This document shows positions 1 through 6,730 of a stretch of 8,587 nt of DNA, piece after piece. Made by a program: the position numbers and the translations under genes. Origin of the DNA: Bacteroidales bacterium UBA3684 (GTDB lineage Bacteria > Bacteroidota > Bacteroidia > Bacteroidales > P3). Location: NCBI GenBank assembly GCA_002372855.1, contig DFIZ01000031.1, positions 9,363-17,949 on the forward strand, written 5' to 3'. The number at the start of each line of letters is the position of its first letter. Positions within the stretch are counted from its first letter, which is position 1. The notes below the pieces were generated by a model. That model worked only from the letters and a program-made list of their open reading frames with translations, ran no database searches and was not told the DNA's origin.

Positions 1-20
1 ACCAACTGAGCTATTTCCGC
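1..20 (-). tRNA. tRNA gene, 5' end only (probably tRNA-Gly)
   Basis: Read on the minus strand, these bases begin GCGGAAATAGCTCAGTTGGT. This is a seven-base acceptor strand, the TA linker, the GCTC of the D stem and the AGTTGGT of the D loop. The gene runs leftward out of the window, so the anticodon is not visible. The start matches tRNA-Gly(GCC) genes of Bacteroidales from memory; the amino acid is therefore a guess while the tRNA call is firm. It lies downstream of mutS on the same strand but has its own promoter at 83-113. Confidence 0.85.
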
Positions 21-57
21 ATCGCGTTTTTCACAATTTCAAACCCCTCTTTTCGTC

Positions 58-81
58 ACCCTTTCGGTTCCGAAAACGGGT
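58..81 (-). other. hairpin in the tRNA leader / downstream of mutS
   Basis: TTTCGG (62-67) and CCGAAA (70-75) pair, extended by ACCC (58-61) with GGGT (78-81) across a two-base bulge. It lies at the expected transcription start of the tRNA. It could form in the precursor leader or help end mutS transcription. No clear U tract follows on either strand, so terminator function is uncertain. Confidence 0.35.
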
Positions 82-82
82 G

Positions 83-113
83 CAAAAGTACGAACTTTTT
101 TCAAACTGACAAA
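83..113 (-). promoter_or_regulatory. Bacteroidota-type promoter for the tRNA gene
   Basis: On the minus strand TTTG (110-113) is followed after 19 bases by TACTTTTG (83-90). This fits the Bacteroidota -33/-7 pattern TTTG, 19-21 bases, TAnnTTTG. The promoter starts right after the mutS stop codon, so the tRNA is probably transcribed independently. The leader would be about 55-60 bases. Confidence 0.75.
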
Positions 114-120
114 ATATTTT

Positions 121-2754
121 TTAATTTTTTGCCACAATTTTTTTTATTTCATTCAATTTCAATAGCGCCTCAAGCGGCGTAAGTGTATCTATATCAATAC
201 CTAATATCTTGTCCTTTATCTCGAGCAGCGTCGGGTCGTCCAACTGGATAAAACTGAGCTGGCAGCCTGCCAAATCGTCTTTTTTCGGACCGTTTTTTCC
301 ATTTTTCGACCTTTTTCCATCGCCATCCGAGGGACGTGCATTCTTCTCTTCGAGCATTTGGAGCATCGCACTGGCACGGTTCAACACCTGGGGCGGCATG
401 CCCGCCAGTCGGGCCACATGGATACCAAAGCTGTGCTCGCTGCCGCCGGGCACCAGCTTGCGCAGGAAGATGACCCTACCGTCGATTTCCTTCACGCTCA
501 CATGGTAGTTGTGTATGCGCTCGAACTGCTGCTCCATGTCGATCAGCTCATGGTAGTGCGTGGCGAACATCACCTTCGGCCGCGCTTTCTTATTATTATG
601 AAGATACTCCGTAATGGCCCAGGCTATGGAGATACCGTCGTAGGTCGACGTGCCGCGGCCAATCTCGTCCAGCAGCACCAGCGACCGGTCGCTGATGTTG
701 TTCAGAATGCTCGCCGTCTCGTTCATCTCCACCATGAAGGTACTCTCGCCGCTGGATATATTATCGCTCGCGCCTACGCGCGTGAATACCTTGTCCACCA
801 CGCCCACGGTGGCGCGCTTGGCCGGGCAGTAGCTGCCCATCTGCGCCATCAGCACGATGAGCGCCGTCTGCCTGAGCAAGGCCGACTTACCGCTCATGTT
901 CGGGCCGGTGATGATCATTATCTGGTTGTTCTCCGTGTCGAGCGTCACATCGTTGCTCACATACTGCTCTCCCGGAGGCATCTGGGTCTCGATGACGGGG
1001 TGACGGCCTTCGAGGATGAGCAGCTTGTTGTCCTCGGTCAACTCCGGACGGCAGTAGCCCCCTGTCAGCGCCACCTCGGCAAAACTCTGCAGGCAGTCGA
1101 TTCGCGCAACGAGCTGTGCGTCATATTGTATGGGCTGCACAAACTCGGTAACCGCCGACATCAGCTGGCCGAACAGCTGCACCTCCAGGGCCAGTATGCG
1201 CTCCTCGGCACCGAGGATTTTGTCCTCGTATTCTTTCAGTTCGGGCGTGATGTACCGCTCGGCGTTGGTCAGTGTCTGACGGCGCGTCCACTCCTCGGGC
1301 ACCTTGTCTTTGTGCGTGTTGTATACTTCGAAGTAGTAGCCGAAAATATTGTTGAACCCTATTTTGAGCGACGGAATCCCCGTCCGCTCGCTCTCGCGCT
1401 GCTGGATGGAGAGCAGGTATTCCTTGCTCGAGCCCGACATGGAGCGCAACTCGTCGAGTTCGCCGTTGACGCCCGAGGCAATTACACCCCCCTTCTCCAC
1501 CCTGGCCGGAGGCTCCGCCTGAACCTCGCGGCCGATGCGCTCGGCCAGCGATGCGCACGGGTTGAGCTTCTCGCCCAGACTCGCCAAGGCCCCCTGGCTC
1601 GTCGCGCACAGCGCCTTCACCTGTCCCACAGCGTCCAGCGCACGCTTCAGCTGCAACATCTCGCGGGGATTGATGCGTCCCACCGCAGCCTTGGTCACCA
1701 GGCGCTCCAGGTCGCCAATCTCCTTGACGCACACCTGCAGCCGCTGCCTCAATTCGCCGTCGCGCAGCAGCACGTCCACCACCCCGAGGCGCTCCTCGAT
1801 GGCGGCCACCTCTTTCAGTGGCATCAGCACCCACCGCTTCAGCAGGCGGCTGCCCATGGGCGTGAGGGTCTGGTCCATCACGTCGAGCAGCGTCCGCGCA
1901 TTGTCGTTGGGCGAGGAGACCAGCTCCAGGTTGCGCACCGTGAAGCGGTCGAGCCACACATAGCGGTCCCGCTCCACGCGGCTCAGGTGGGTGATGTTCT
2001 GCGTGCGGTCGTGCTGCGTGTCCTGCAGGTAGTAGAGCACCGCGCCGGCGGCAATGATGCCCATGTCCAGGTCCTCCACACCGAAACCCTTCAGCGACGA
2101 CGTGCCGAACTGCTTCAGCAGCAACTCGTGGGCAAAATCGGGGGCAAACACCCAGTCGTCGAACGTGTTGGTATAGTATTTCTCCGCGAAATGCTCCTGG
2201 AACCACCGCAGCCTCTTCCGCTGCACCACCACCTCCGAGGGGTGGAAGTTGGTCAGCAGCTTGTCGATGTAGGTCAGGTCGCCTTGGGCCACATAGAACT
2301 CACCTGTCGACACATCCAGGAAGCTGATACCGTGAATCTTGTCCGTAATGTGCAGGCCGCAGAGGAAATTGTTTTCCTTCACCTCGAGCACCATGTCGTT
2401 GTAGGCCACGCCGGGGGTCACCAGCTCGGTGATGCCGCGCTTGACGAGCTTCTTCGTCAGCTTCGGGTCCTCCAGCTGGTCGCAGATGGCCACGCGCTTG
2501 CCGGCACGGATGAGCTTCGGCAGGTAGGTGTCGAGGGCGTGATGGGGAAAGCCCGCCATCTCGTCGCCCTTGCTATAGCCGTTGTTGCGCTTGGTCAGCG
2601 TGATGCCGAGGATGCGCGAGGCCTCGATGGCATCGTCGCAATAGGTCTCGTAGAAGTCGCCGCAGCGGAAGAGCAGCACCGCGTCGGGGTGCTTCTTCTT
2701 CAAGTCGAAAAACTGCTGCATCATGGGGGTCAGCTGCCCCTCTTTCTTGGACAT
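121..2754 (-). CDS. mutS: DNA mismatch repair protein MutS
   Basis: Cytoplasmic ATPase that binds mispaired or looped DNA and recruits MutL to start mismatch repair. The 877 residues have the full MutS layout. The N-terminal mismatch-binding domain carries the Phe-x-Glu motif in GDFYETY (Phe34, Glu36). Connector, lever and clamp regions follow to about residue 560. The C-terminal ABC-type ATPase has Walker A GPNMSGKS (617-624), the ST motif SGESTF (668-673), Walker [11 protein letters not shown] (692-701) and the THYHE loop (732-736). A Lys/Asn/Gly-rich linker (about 803-828) precedes the C-terminal dimerisation helices. Length is normal for Bacteroidota and all key residues are intact. The ATG at 2754 opens with [14 protein letters not shown], the expected start. 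No Shine-Dalgarno is seen. A tRNA gene lies downstream on the same strand, and the upstream spacer is shared with a divergent operon. Confidence 0.97.
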   Translation of the reverse strand: MSKKEGQLTPMMQQFFDLKKKHPDAVLLFRCGDFYETYCDDAIEASRILGITLTKRNNGYSKGDEMAGFPHHALDTYLPKLIRAGKRVAICDQLEDPKLTKKLVKRGITELVTPGVAYNDMVLEVKENNFLCGLHITDKIHGISFLDVSTGEFYVAQGDLTYIDKLLTNFHPSEVVVQRKRLRWFQEHFAEKYYTNTFDDWVFAPDFAHELLLKQFGTSSLKGFGVEDLDMGIIAAGAVLYYLQDTQHDRTQNITHLSRVERDRYVWLDRFTVRNLELVSSPNDNARTLLDVMDQTLTPMGSRLLKRWVLMPLKEVAAIEERLGVVDVLLRDGELRQRLQVCVKEIGDLERLVTKAAVGRINPREMLQLKRALDAVGQVKALCATSQGALASLGEKLNPCASLAERIGREVQAEPPARVEKGGVIASGVNGELDELRSMSGSSKEYLLSIQQRESERTGIPSLKIGFNNIFGYYFEVYNTHKDKVPEEWTRRQTLTNAERYITPELKEYEDKILGAEERILALEVQLFGQLMSAVTEFVQPIQYDAQLVARIDCLQSFAEVALTGGYCRPELTEDNKLLILEGRHPVIETQMPPGEQYVSNDVTLDTENNQIMIITGPNMSGKSALLRQTALIVLMAQMGSYCPAKRATVGVVDKVFTRVGASDNISSGESTFMVEMNETASILNNISDRSLVLLDEIGRGTSTYDGISIAWAITEYLHNNKKARPKVMFATHYHELIDMEQQFERIHNYHVSVKEIDGRVIFLRKLVPGGSEHSFGIHVARLAGMPPQVLNRASAMLQMLEEKNARPSDGDGKRSKNGKNGPKKDDLAGCQLSFIQLDDPTLLEIKDKILGIDIDTLTPLEALLKLNEIKKIVAKN

Positions 2755-2800
2755 GTCGTCTCGCGTTTTATAATCAATACCGAATTAGCTTACATTTCAG

Positions 2801-2866
2801 CCCGAACCGCAGCGCCGTCCAGCCCGAACTGCAACGCAATCCGGCCCGAACCGCAGAGTCCCGGAG
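2801..2866. repeat. 22-base periodic repeat, three units
   Basis: Three units start with CCCGAAC at 2801, 2823 and 2845, exactly 22 bases apart. The first nine or ten bases are well conserved (CCCGAACYGC) and the rest diverges. GC-rich short hairpins continue to the right, e.g. CCGCC-AAG-GGCGG at 2871-2883. A similar 22-base series occurs at 7849-7892 in the other divergent spacer. No reading frame of note is carried. Confidence 0.7.
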
Positions 2867-2903
2867 GGCTCCGCCAAGGGCGGCCGACGGCGGCTTTCGG
2901 GTG

Positions 2904-2911
2904 CAAAGATA
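2904..2911 (-). promoter_or_regulatory. candidate -7 box for mutS
   Basis: The minus strand reads TATCTTTG here, followed by CACCCGA, the same context as the MscS-gene promoter at 7788-7795. No TTG is found 19-21 bases upstream; that spot is occupied by a palindrome (2927-2941). If used, the mutS leader would be about 145 bases and would include the 22-base repeats at 2801-2866. Confidence 0.5.
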
Positions 2912-2926
2912 CACATTTTTCATTAA

Positions 2927-2941
2927 AATTCGCAGCGAATT
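2927..2941. promoter_or_regulatory. perfect palindrome AATTCGC-A-GCGAATT
   Basis: Seven-base arms flank a single central A, immediately upstream of the -33 element of the DUF4254 operon and at the expected -33 position of mutS. A related 12-base palindrome lies at 2979-2990. Position and symmetry suggest a regulator binding site; no regulator is identified. Confidence 0.4.
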
Positions 2942-2942
2942 G

Positions 2943-2973
2943 TTGGTAGATTGAAAAAGAATGAGTAGCTTTG
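2943..2973 (+). promoter_or_regulatory. Bacteroidota-type promoter of the DUF4254 operon
   Basis: TTG (2943-2945), 20 bases, then TAGCTTTG (2966-2973) matches the TTG/TAnnTTTG pattern. The start codon lies 21 bases further on, giving a short leader that contains the palindrome at 2979-2990. Confidence 0.75.
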
Positions 2974-2978
2974 CATCA

Positions 2979-2990
2979 TAATTCGAATTA
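2979..2990. promoter_or_regulatory. perfect palindrome TAATTCGAATTA
   Basis: A 12-base perfect palindrome four bases before the DUF4254 start codon. It shares AATTCG/CGAATT half-sites with the palindrome at 2927-2941; the two bracket the promoter. It could be an operator or chance AT-rich symmetry. Confidence 0.35.
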
Positions 2991-2994
2991 AAAT

Positions 2995-3600
2995 ATGACA
3001 TTTACCGAACAAGCCAACAGCATTTTCCGCCGCGTCATCGACGACTACCATCTCAACGACAACGTCGATACGCCCATCCGCAATCCCTACGACAGGGATT
3101 CAGTGGAGTACAGCCTCTACCTGAAATGCTGGATTGACACCGTGCAGTGGCACTATGAAGACCTGATCCGCGACCCGCACATCAACCCCACCGAGGCCCT
3201 GATGCTCAAGCGACGCATCGACCGCTCCAACCAGGAGCGCACCGACCTGGTGGAAGAGATCGACTCCTACTTCCGCCAGCTCTACAGCGACGTGAAGCCC
3301 CTGCCCGACGCACGGCTCAACACGGAGAGCCCCGCCTGGGCCGTCGATAGGCTGTCTATCCTCGCCCTGAAGATCTACCACATGCAGGAACAGGCCAACC
3401 GTCAGGACGCCTCCGAGGAGCACCGCCGGCGCTGCCAGCAGAAGCTCAGCGTGCTCCTGGAGCAGCAAAAAGACCTCTCCACCGCCATCGACCAGTTGCT
3501 CGACGACTACCAGCAGGGACGCAAGGTGATGAAGGTCTATAGGCAGATGAAAATGTATAACGACCCCAGCACCAACCCCGTGCTCTACAAGAAGGACTGA
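2995..3600 (+). CDS. DUF4254 domain-containing protein
   Basis: A 201-residue soluble protein with no signal peptide or membrane segment. It is rich in charged residues and appears almost wholly helical. From memory it matches the Bacteroidota family DUF4254, including the early RNPYD segment (residues 29-33), a Trp-rich stretch [17 protein letters not shown] (45-61) and the [20 protein letters not shown] helix (71-90). The family has no established biochemical role that I know of. The ATG at 2995 follows a well-matched promoter by 21 bases. The next gene, a family 9 glycosyltransferase, begins five bases after the stop, so the two are cotranscribed. This pairing suggests a role in envelope glycan synthesis, but that is inference. 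The C-terminus ends with a Lys/Met-rich tail. Confidence 0.85.
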   Translation: MTFTEQANSIFRRVIDDYHLNDNVDTPIRNPYDRDSVEYSLYLKCWIDTVQWHYEDLIRDPHINPTEALMLKRRIDRSNQERTDLVEEIDSYFRQLYSDVKPLPDARLNTESPAWAVDRLSILALKIYHMQEQANRQDASEEHRRRCQQKLSVLLEQQKDLSTAIDQLLDDYQQGRKVMKVYRQMKMYNDPSTNPVLYKKD

Positions 3601-3605
3601 CCGCC

Positions 3606-4685
3606 GTGAAACACGACCATATCCTCGTCATCCGCTTCTCGGCTCTTGGCGACGTGGCCATGATGGTGCCCGTCCTCTGGGCTGCCGCCAGACAGTATCC
3701 CGAGGCGCGCTTCACCGTGCTCAGCCGCCCCGTGGCCCGGCCCCTGTTCGAGGACCTGGCACCCAACGTCAACTTCATGGCTGCCGACGTCAAAGGCGAA
3801 TATCACGGGCTCAAAGGTCTCAACGCCCTCTACCGGCGCCTCGTGGCCAAGCAGTTCACCGCCGTGGCCGACCTGCACAACGTGCTGCGCTCGGAATACC
3901 TGCGGTTGCGCTTCTCGCTGGGCCACTACCGCGTGGCCCACATCGACAAGCACCGCCGGCAACGACGACGCCTCGTGGCACCCGAACCGAAAAAAGAGCG
4001 GCAGCCACTGCCCACCTCGTTCGAAAACTACCTCGACGTGTTTGCCCGCCTGGGCTACCCCATCAGCCCCGAGAACCTCTGCTTCCGCAGCATCTTCGAG
4101 GAAAAAGGCAACCTCAACCTGCTGCCCAAGACCATCGGCATGAAACGGTCATGGCAGCAGTGGATCGGCATCGCACCCTTCGCCGCCCACCGGGGCAAGA
4201 TCTATCCCACCGACAAGATGGAACAGGTGCTCAGAGGGCTCATCGGCCAGTATCCGGAAGCCCGCTTCTTCCTCTTCGGACGGGGCAAAGAGGAAGAAGA
4301 ACTGTTTGCACAGTGGGAAAAGACCTATCCGCAGAGCGTCTATGTAAGCCGCGAACTGGAATCGATCTATCAGGAACTCATCCTCATGAGCCACCTCGAC
4401 GTGATGGTGTCGATGGACTCAGCCAACATGCACCTGGCCTCACTCACCGACACACCCGTGGTCAGCATCTGGGGAGCCACCCACCCCTACGCCGGATTCA
4501 TGGGCTGGCGACAGCCTATGGAGAACACCGTACAGGTAGAGATGGACTGCCGTCCGTGCAGCATCTTCGGACAGAAACCCTGCCACCGCGGCGACTACGC
4601 CTGCCTGAACAACATCCGGCCCGAAACGATCATCGAGAGCATAAACAGAATATTAACCAAAAAAACAATCGCAAGAAAACAATGA
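3606..4685 (+). CDS. glycosyltransferase family 9 protein (heptosyltransferase-like)
   Basis: Probable sugar transferase of lipopolysaccharide-type glycan assembly, acting at the cytoplasmic face of the inner membrane. The 359 residues show the GT-B fold of family 9. The N-terminal half opens with [20 protein letters not shown] (residues 5-24), the usual first beta strand and acceptor-side loop. The C-terminal half has [16 protein letters not shown] (186-201) and [27 protein letters not shown] (268-294), the nucleotide-sugar binding part. A Cys cluster near the end (Cys315, 318, 326, 333) is typical of Bacteroidota members from memory. The start is GTG at 3606; the next ATG would delete the first strand. 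The stop overlaps the rubredoxin start as ATGA. The exact donor and acceptor cannot be read from sequence. Confidence 0.9.
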   Translation: MKHDHILVIRFSALGDVAMMVPVLWAAARQYPEARFTVLSRPVARPLFEDLAPNVNFMAADVKGEYHGLKGLNALYRRLVAKQFTAVADLHNVLRSEYLRLRFSLGHYRVAHIDKHRRQRRRLVAPEPKKERQPLPTSFENYLDVFARLGYPISPENLCFRSIFEEKGNLNLLPKTIGMKRSWQQWIGIAPFAAHRGKIYPTDKMEQVLRGLIGQYPEARFFLFGRGKEEEELFAQWEKTYPQSVYVSRELESIYQELILMSHLDVMVSMDSANMHLASLTDTPVVSIWGATHPYAGFMGWRQPMENTVQVEMDCRPCSIFGQKPCHRGDYACLNNIRPETIIESINRILTKKTIARKQ

Positions 4686-4840
4686 AAAAGTATGTTTGCA
4701 ACGTATGCGGCTACGTCTATGACCCCGCAGCAGGCGATCCCGACAGCGGCATCGAGCCCGGCACCGCCTTTGAAGACATCCCCGAAGATTGGGTGTGCCC
4801 CATCTGCGGAGTAGGAAAGAGCGACTTCACGGAGGAGTAG
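4682..4840 (+). CDS. rubredoxin
   Basis: A 52-residue iron-only electron carrier of the cytoplasm. Four cysteines bind one iron: CNVCG (Cys6, Cys9) and CPICG (Cys39, Cys42). The stretch [18 protein letters not shown] and the DIPEDWVCP segment are classic rubredoxin features, and the length is standard. The ATG at 4682 overlaps the glycosyltransferase TGA by the ATGA arrangement, so translation is probably coupled. In anaerobes rubredoxin usually passes electrons to rubrerythrin, superoxide reductase or oxygen-reducing flavoproteins; no such partner is in this window. A longer open frame reaches upstream to 4151, but it only shadows the glycosyltransferase. The TAG stop touches the left arm of a large inverted repeat. 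Confidence 0.96.
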   Translation: MKKYVCNVCGYVYDPAAGDPDSGIEPGTAFEDIPEDWVCPICGVGKSDFTEE

Positions 4841-4853
4841 AGCCCTCCTTCAA

Positions 4854-4883
4854 GCCGCCATGAATGGCGACCCACAACGACAA
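4854..4883 (+). repeat. REP-like element, copy A
   Basis: A 30-base element: GC, then hairpin CGCCA-TGAA-TGGCG, then tail ACCCACAACGACAA. It is repeated with near identity at 4970-4999 (inverted), 6012-6041 and 6650-6679. Copy A forms the left arm of an inverted pair downstream of the Y1 transposase. Its tail is the first unit of an 18-base tandem array. Confidence 0.85.
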
Positions 4884-4956
4884 AGCGACCCACAACGACA
4901 GGGCGACCCACAACGACAAGACGACCCACAACGACAACGCGACCCACGGCGACAAG
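4867..4956 (+). repeat. 18-base tandem array, five units
   Basis: Five consecutive 18-base units (4867, 4885, 4903, 4921, 4939) with consensus GCGACCCACAACGACAA plus one variable base. They are tandem copies of the tail of the REP-like element. Unit 4 starts with A, and unit 5 has GG in place of AA. Unit 5 can pair along all 18 bases with its inverted counterpart at 4969-4986 (two positions as G-U), across a 12-base loop containing GGATCC. No spacers separate the units, so this is not a CRISPR array. Confidence 0.9.
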
Positions 4957-4969
4957 CAGGGATCCTTTC

Positions 4970-4999
4970 TTGTCGTTGTGGGTCGCCATTTATGGCGGC
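4970..4999 (-). repeat. REP-like element, copy B (inverted)
   Basis: Reverse complement of copy A with one difference, in the loop (TAAA in place of TGAA). Together copies A and B make a REPIN-like inverted pair with an 86-base interior. It lies just downstream of the transposase stop codon. Confidence 0.85.
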
Positions 5000-5021
5000 T
5001 TCCTCTTCCCGTAAGGAGGGC

Positions 5022-5996
5022 TCATATCTCCTCGCAGATGCGGCGGGCGTACTCATTGAGCTGAAGACACATCTCCCTGAAGAGGGGCACGGGCCGGTTG
5101 CTGTAGGCATAGGGCGACAGCCAGAGCATGCGCCCTTCGGCACAGGCATCGAAGAAATGCTTAGGAGGCTTCTGCAACTGGTGGAAGCCTTTCTTCATGA
5201 GCAGGATCAGCGGATAGCCTGCCTCATAGACGGCGGCAACGATGGCACGCTCGCCGGGACTGATGCTGGGCGAGACGATGACCGCTCCCTCGGCAGCACG
5301 GGCCAGGAAGAAGGCTTTCCGCTCCTCGATCTGCCCGGGAGTGAGCCGGCGCGAGCACTGCACTTGCAGCCGGCAGGGCTTCTTCAAGAGAAAGAGATTG
5401 CCCAGCGAAGAGAAGGTGGTGCCTAAAAGGGGCAGGGCGGTGGTCACACGGAACAGGTCGGGATGGGCGCGCTTCATGGCCAGCCGGCGTGGATTGTCCC
5501 GGAGATAATCTACCCACCGGTCTAACTGCCCGCGCTCATGGAGGATACGGTCGTTGTAGCCCTTGTCCCAGAGCTGGGCCGTCTGGTCGGAGAGGAGGGC
5601 GCGGTAGGCTTTGGTGCAGCCCTGCTTGAAGCCCCTGACGACCTGCCCTACATGGACGGGCAGGGTCTCGCTGACGAAGAGGATGCCGTGGAAATGGTCG
5701 GGCATGAGGCAGGTGGCGATGATGCTCACCTGAGGATAGAACTGAGGGATGCCTTTCCACTGGTCGAGGACGGCCTGACCCATCGCCGTGGGGACGACAT
5801 GGGGCTGGCCGACGGGACCCTGAAGCTCGCCGAAGAGGGGGCGACGGCCGCTGACGGTGAGGGTGATCAGGTAGATGCACCGACGGGTGTAGTCGTGGCT
5901 GTCGCTGCGGCGAAGCATGCTGGAGACGGTAGGCCCGGCATAGGAGGCCTTCTTCTCGATTTTCTGGCGCTTGAGACGGAGTTCTTCTTCGGTCAT
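5022..5996 (-). CDS. REP-associated Y1 (HUH) tyrosine transposase with C-terminal DprA/SLOG-like domain
   Basis: Single-strand DNA endonuclease/transposase of the IS200/RAYT class, probably acting on the REP-like hairpins around it. Residues 37-175 form the Y1 domain: CIYLITLTVSGRRPLFGEL (40-58), the metal-binding HUH motif in LMPDHFHGILFV (His101, His103), and the likely catalytic Tyr147 in LWDKGYNDRIL, followed by WVDYLRDNPRR. From about residue 195 a second domain reads SLGNLFLL, then CSRRLTP, SPSISPGERAI, AGYPLILLMKKGF and EGRMLWLSPY. This pattern resembles DprA/SLOG Rossmann proteins. The ATG at 5996 starts MTEEELRLKRQK. The frame stays open upstream through REP-like copy C to a TTG at 6041, which I consider a repeat effect. 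No promoter match is seen. The gene looks intact at 324 residues. The SLOG call is pattern recognition. Confidence 0.88.
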   Translation of the reverse strand: MTEEELRLKRQKIEKKASYAGPTVSSMLRRSDSHDYTRRCIYLITLTVSGRRPLFGELQGPVGQPHVVPTAMGQAVLDQWKGIPQFYPQVSIIATCLMPDHFHGILFVSETLPVHVGQVVRGFKQGCTKAYRALLSDQTAQLWDKGYNDRILHERGQLDRWVDYLRDNPRRLAMKRAHPDLFRVTTALPLLGTTFSSLGNLFLLKKPCRLQVQCSRRLTPGQIEERKAFFLARAAEGAVIVSPSISPGERAIVAAVYEAGYPLILLMKKGFHQLQKPPKHFFDACAEGRMLWLSPYAYSNRPVPLFREMCLQLNEYARRICEEI

Positions 5997-6011
5997 AGGG
6001 TAATGGGGATA

Positions 6012-6041
6012 GCCGCCATGAATGGCGACCCACAGGGACAA
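6012..6041 (+). repeat. REP-like element, copy C
   Basis: Same 30-base element as copy A, with GGG replacing ACG in the tail (ACCCACAGGGACAA). It lies 15 bases upstream of the transposase start codon. On the gene strand the tail comes first, then the hairpin, then the gene. Confidence 0.85.
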
Positions 6042-6044
6042 TTA

Positions 6045-6084
6045 AGGGGACTCATAGGGACAGATAGAGGGGACTCATAGGGGA
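6045..6084 (+). repeat. degenerate tandem units next to copy C
   Basis: AGGGGACTCATAGGG occurs at 6045 and again at 6068, a 23-base period. On the minus strand the units (TGTCCCTATGAGTCCCC) resemble the REP-like tail TGTCCCTGTGGGTCGCC at 14 of 17 bases. They are probably decayed or variant tail copies. They fill the spacer between the methyltransferase stop and the transposase. Confidence 0.6.
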
Positions 6085-6097
6085 AAAGGCGAGGGGG

Positions 6098-6628
6098 CTA
6101 CCGGAGATAGGGGAGGGCAAACTGATAGATGATGATGCCGGCGGTGACGGAGACGTTCATGGAGTGCTTGGTGCCTGACTGGGGAATCTCCAGACAGCCG
6201 TCGCTGGCATCGATGACTTCCTGACGGACGCCTTTCACCTCATTGCCCAGCACGACGGCATACTTGCGGCCTTTCTCCGGCTGGAAAGAGGGGAGGAGGG
6301 TGCTGCCCTCTGCCTGTTCGACGGAGAGGATGGTGTAGCCCTCACGGCGGAGCTGGGTGACGGCGTCGAGGGCGGTGGGATAGTATTGCCAGCTGACGCT
6401 GTCTTCGGCGCCGAGGGCGGTCTTGTGGATCTCGGGGTGGGGTGGGGTGGAGGTGATGCCGCAGAGGCAGATCTCCGCTATGCGGAAGGCATCGCCGGTG
6501 CGGAAGACACTGCCTACATTATACATGGAGCGGACATCGTCAAGCACGACCGCCAGAGGAAGTTTCTCTGCTTGGCGAAACTCCTCAAGCGAAAGGCGGT
6601 GCATCTCAATGGTTCGGAGCTTTCTCAT
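6098..6628 (-). CDS. SpoU/TrmH-family RNA 2'-O-methyltransferase
   Basis: Methylates a ribose 2'-hydroxyl in tRNA or rRNA using S-adenosylmethionine. At 176 residues it is a minimal SPOUT catalytic domain without an N-terminal RNA-binding extension. Motif 1 is LDDVRSMYNVGSVFRTGDAF (29-48, with Asn37 and Arg43). Motif 2 is VVLGNEVKGV (125-134). Motif 3 is CLEIPQSGTKHSMNVSVTAG (145-164), which forms the trefoil knot and cofactor pocket. The target base cannot be told from sequence. The ATG at 6628 gives MRKLRTIEMHRLS. The frame remains open upstream through REP-like copy D to a TTG at 6679, an unlikely start. The gene lies 102 bases after the MscS-family gene and 101 bases before the transposase start, all on the minus strand. 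No promoter match is seen, so it may be read through from the MscS gene. Confidence 0.93.
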   Translation of the reverse strand: MRKLRTIEMHRLSLEEFRQAEKLPLAVVLDDVRSMYNVGSVFRTGDAFRIAEICLCGITSTPPHPEIHKTALGAEDSVSWQYYPTALDAVTQLRREGYTILSVEQAEGSTLLPSFQPEKGRKYAVVLGNEVKGVRQEVIDASDGCLEIPQSGTKHSMNVSVTAGIIIYQFALPYLR

Positions 6629-6649
6629 TCTTTCTTTCTTTTTGGGGAG

Positions 6650-6679
6650 GCCGCCATGAATGGCGACCCACGGGGACAA
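6650..6679 (+). repeat. REP-like element, copy D
   Basis: Same 30-base element, with GGG in place of AAC in the tail relative to copy A (ACCCACGGGGACAA). It lies 21 bases upstream of the methyltransferase start codon, in the same orientation as copy C. Confidence 0.85.
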
Positions 6680-6687
6680 TTATTCTA

Positions 6688-6716
6688 TTACTTCTAAACA
6701 CTTACTTCTAAAACAC
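6688..6716 (+). repeat. short tandem direct repeat
   Basis: TTACTTCTAAACAC (6688-6701) is followed at once by TTACTTCTAAAACAC (6702-6716), differing by one extra A. It lies in the AT-rich gap between the MscS gene and REP-like copy D. Its role is unknown. Confidence 0.6.
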
Positions 6717-6730
6717 TTAGTTTCCACACG

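Larger units (their letters stand above)
4840..5023. terminator. large inverted repeat between convergent genes, possible two-way terminator
   Basis: GAGCCCTCCTT (4840-4850) is mirrored by AAGGAGGGCTC (5013-5023). The arms overlap the rubredoxin stop codon on the left and the transposase stop codon on the right. Nested inside is the inverted pair of 30-base elements (4854-4883 and 4970-4999). An RNA from either strand could fold into a very long hairpin, which would suit ending both convergent transcripts. There is no obvious U tract, so terminator function is inferred from position. Confidence 0.5.

Noticed and set aside
358..2949. An 863-codon open frame on the plus strand opposite mutS
   Set aside because: It is antisense to a fully conserved MutS, has low-complexity His/Arg/Val/Leu-rich content and no recognisable domain. 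It arises from GC-rich codon use on the other strand.
4151..4681. N-terminal extension of the rubredoxin frame back to 4151
   Set aside because: It overlaps the glycosyltransferase in another frame and is Arg/His/Pro-rich without protein character. Rubredoxins of 52 residues are complete.
4867..4956. Possible CRISPR array
   Set aside because: Units are 18 bases, directly tandem with no unique spacers, and match the tail of the nearby REP-like element. No cas genes are present.
4717..4989. Small repetitive protein (VVVVGR/THNDK-type repeats) encoded by the 18-base array
   Set aside because: The 18-base period keeps all frames open automatically. The frames overlap rubredoxin or end in the repeat, and no promoter or conserved start supports them.
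5997..6041. TTG at 6041 as true start of the transposase
   Set aside because: It would add a translated REP-like element. The ATG at 5996 begins a normal-looking N-terminus, so the extension is mentioned only as a finding.
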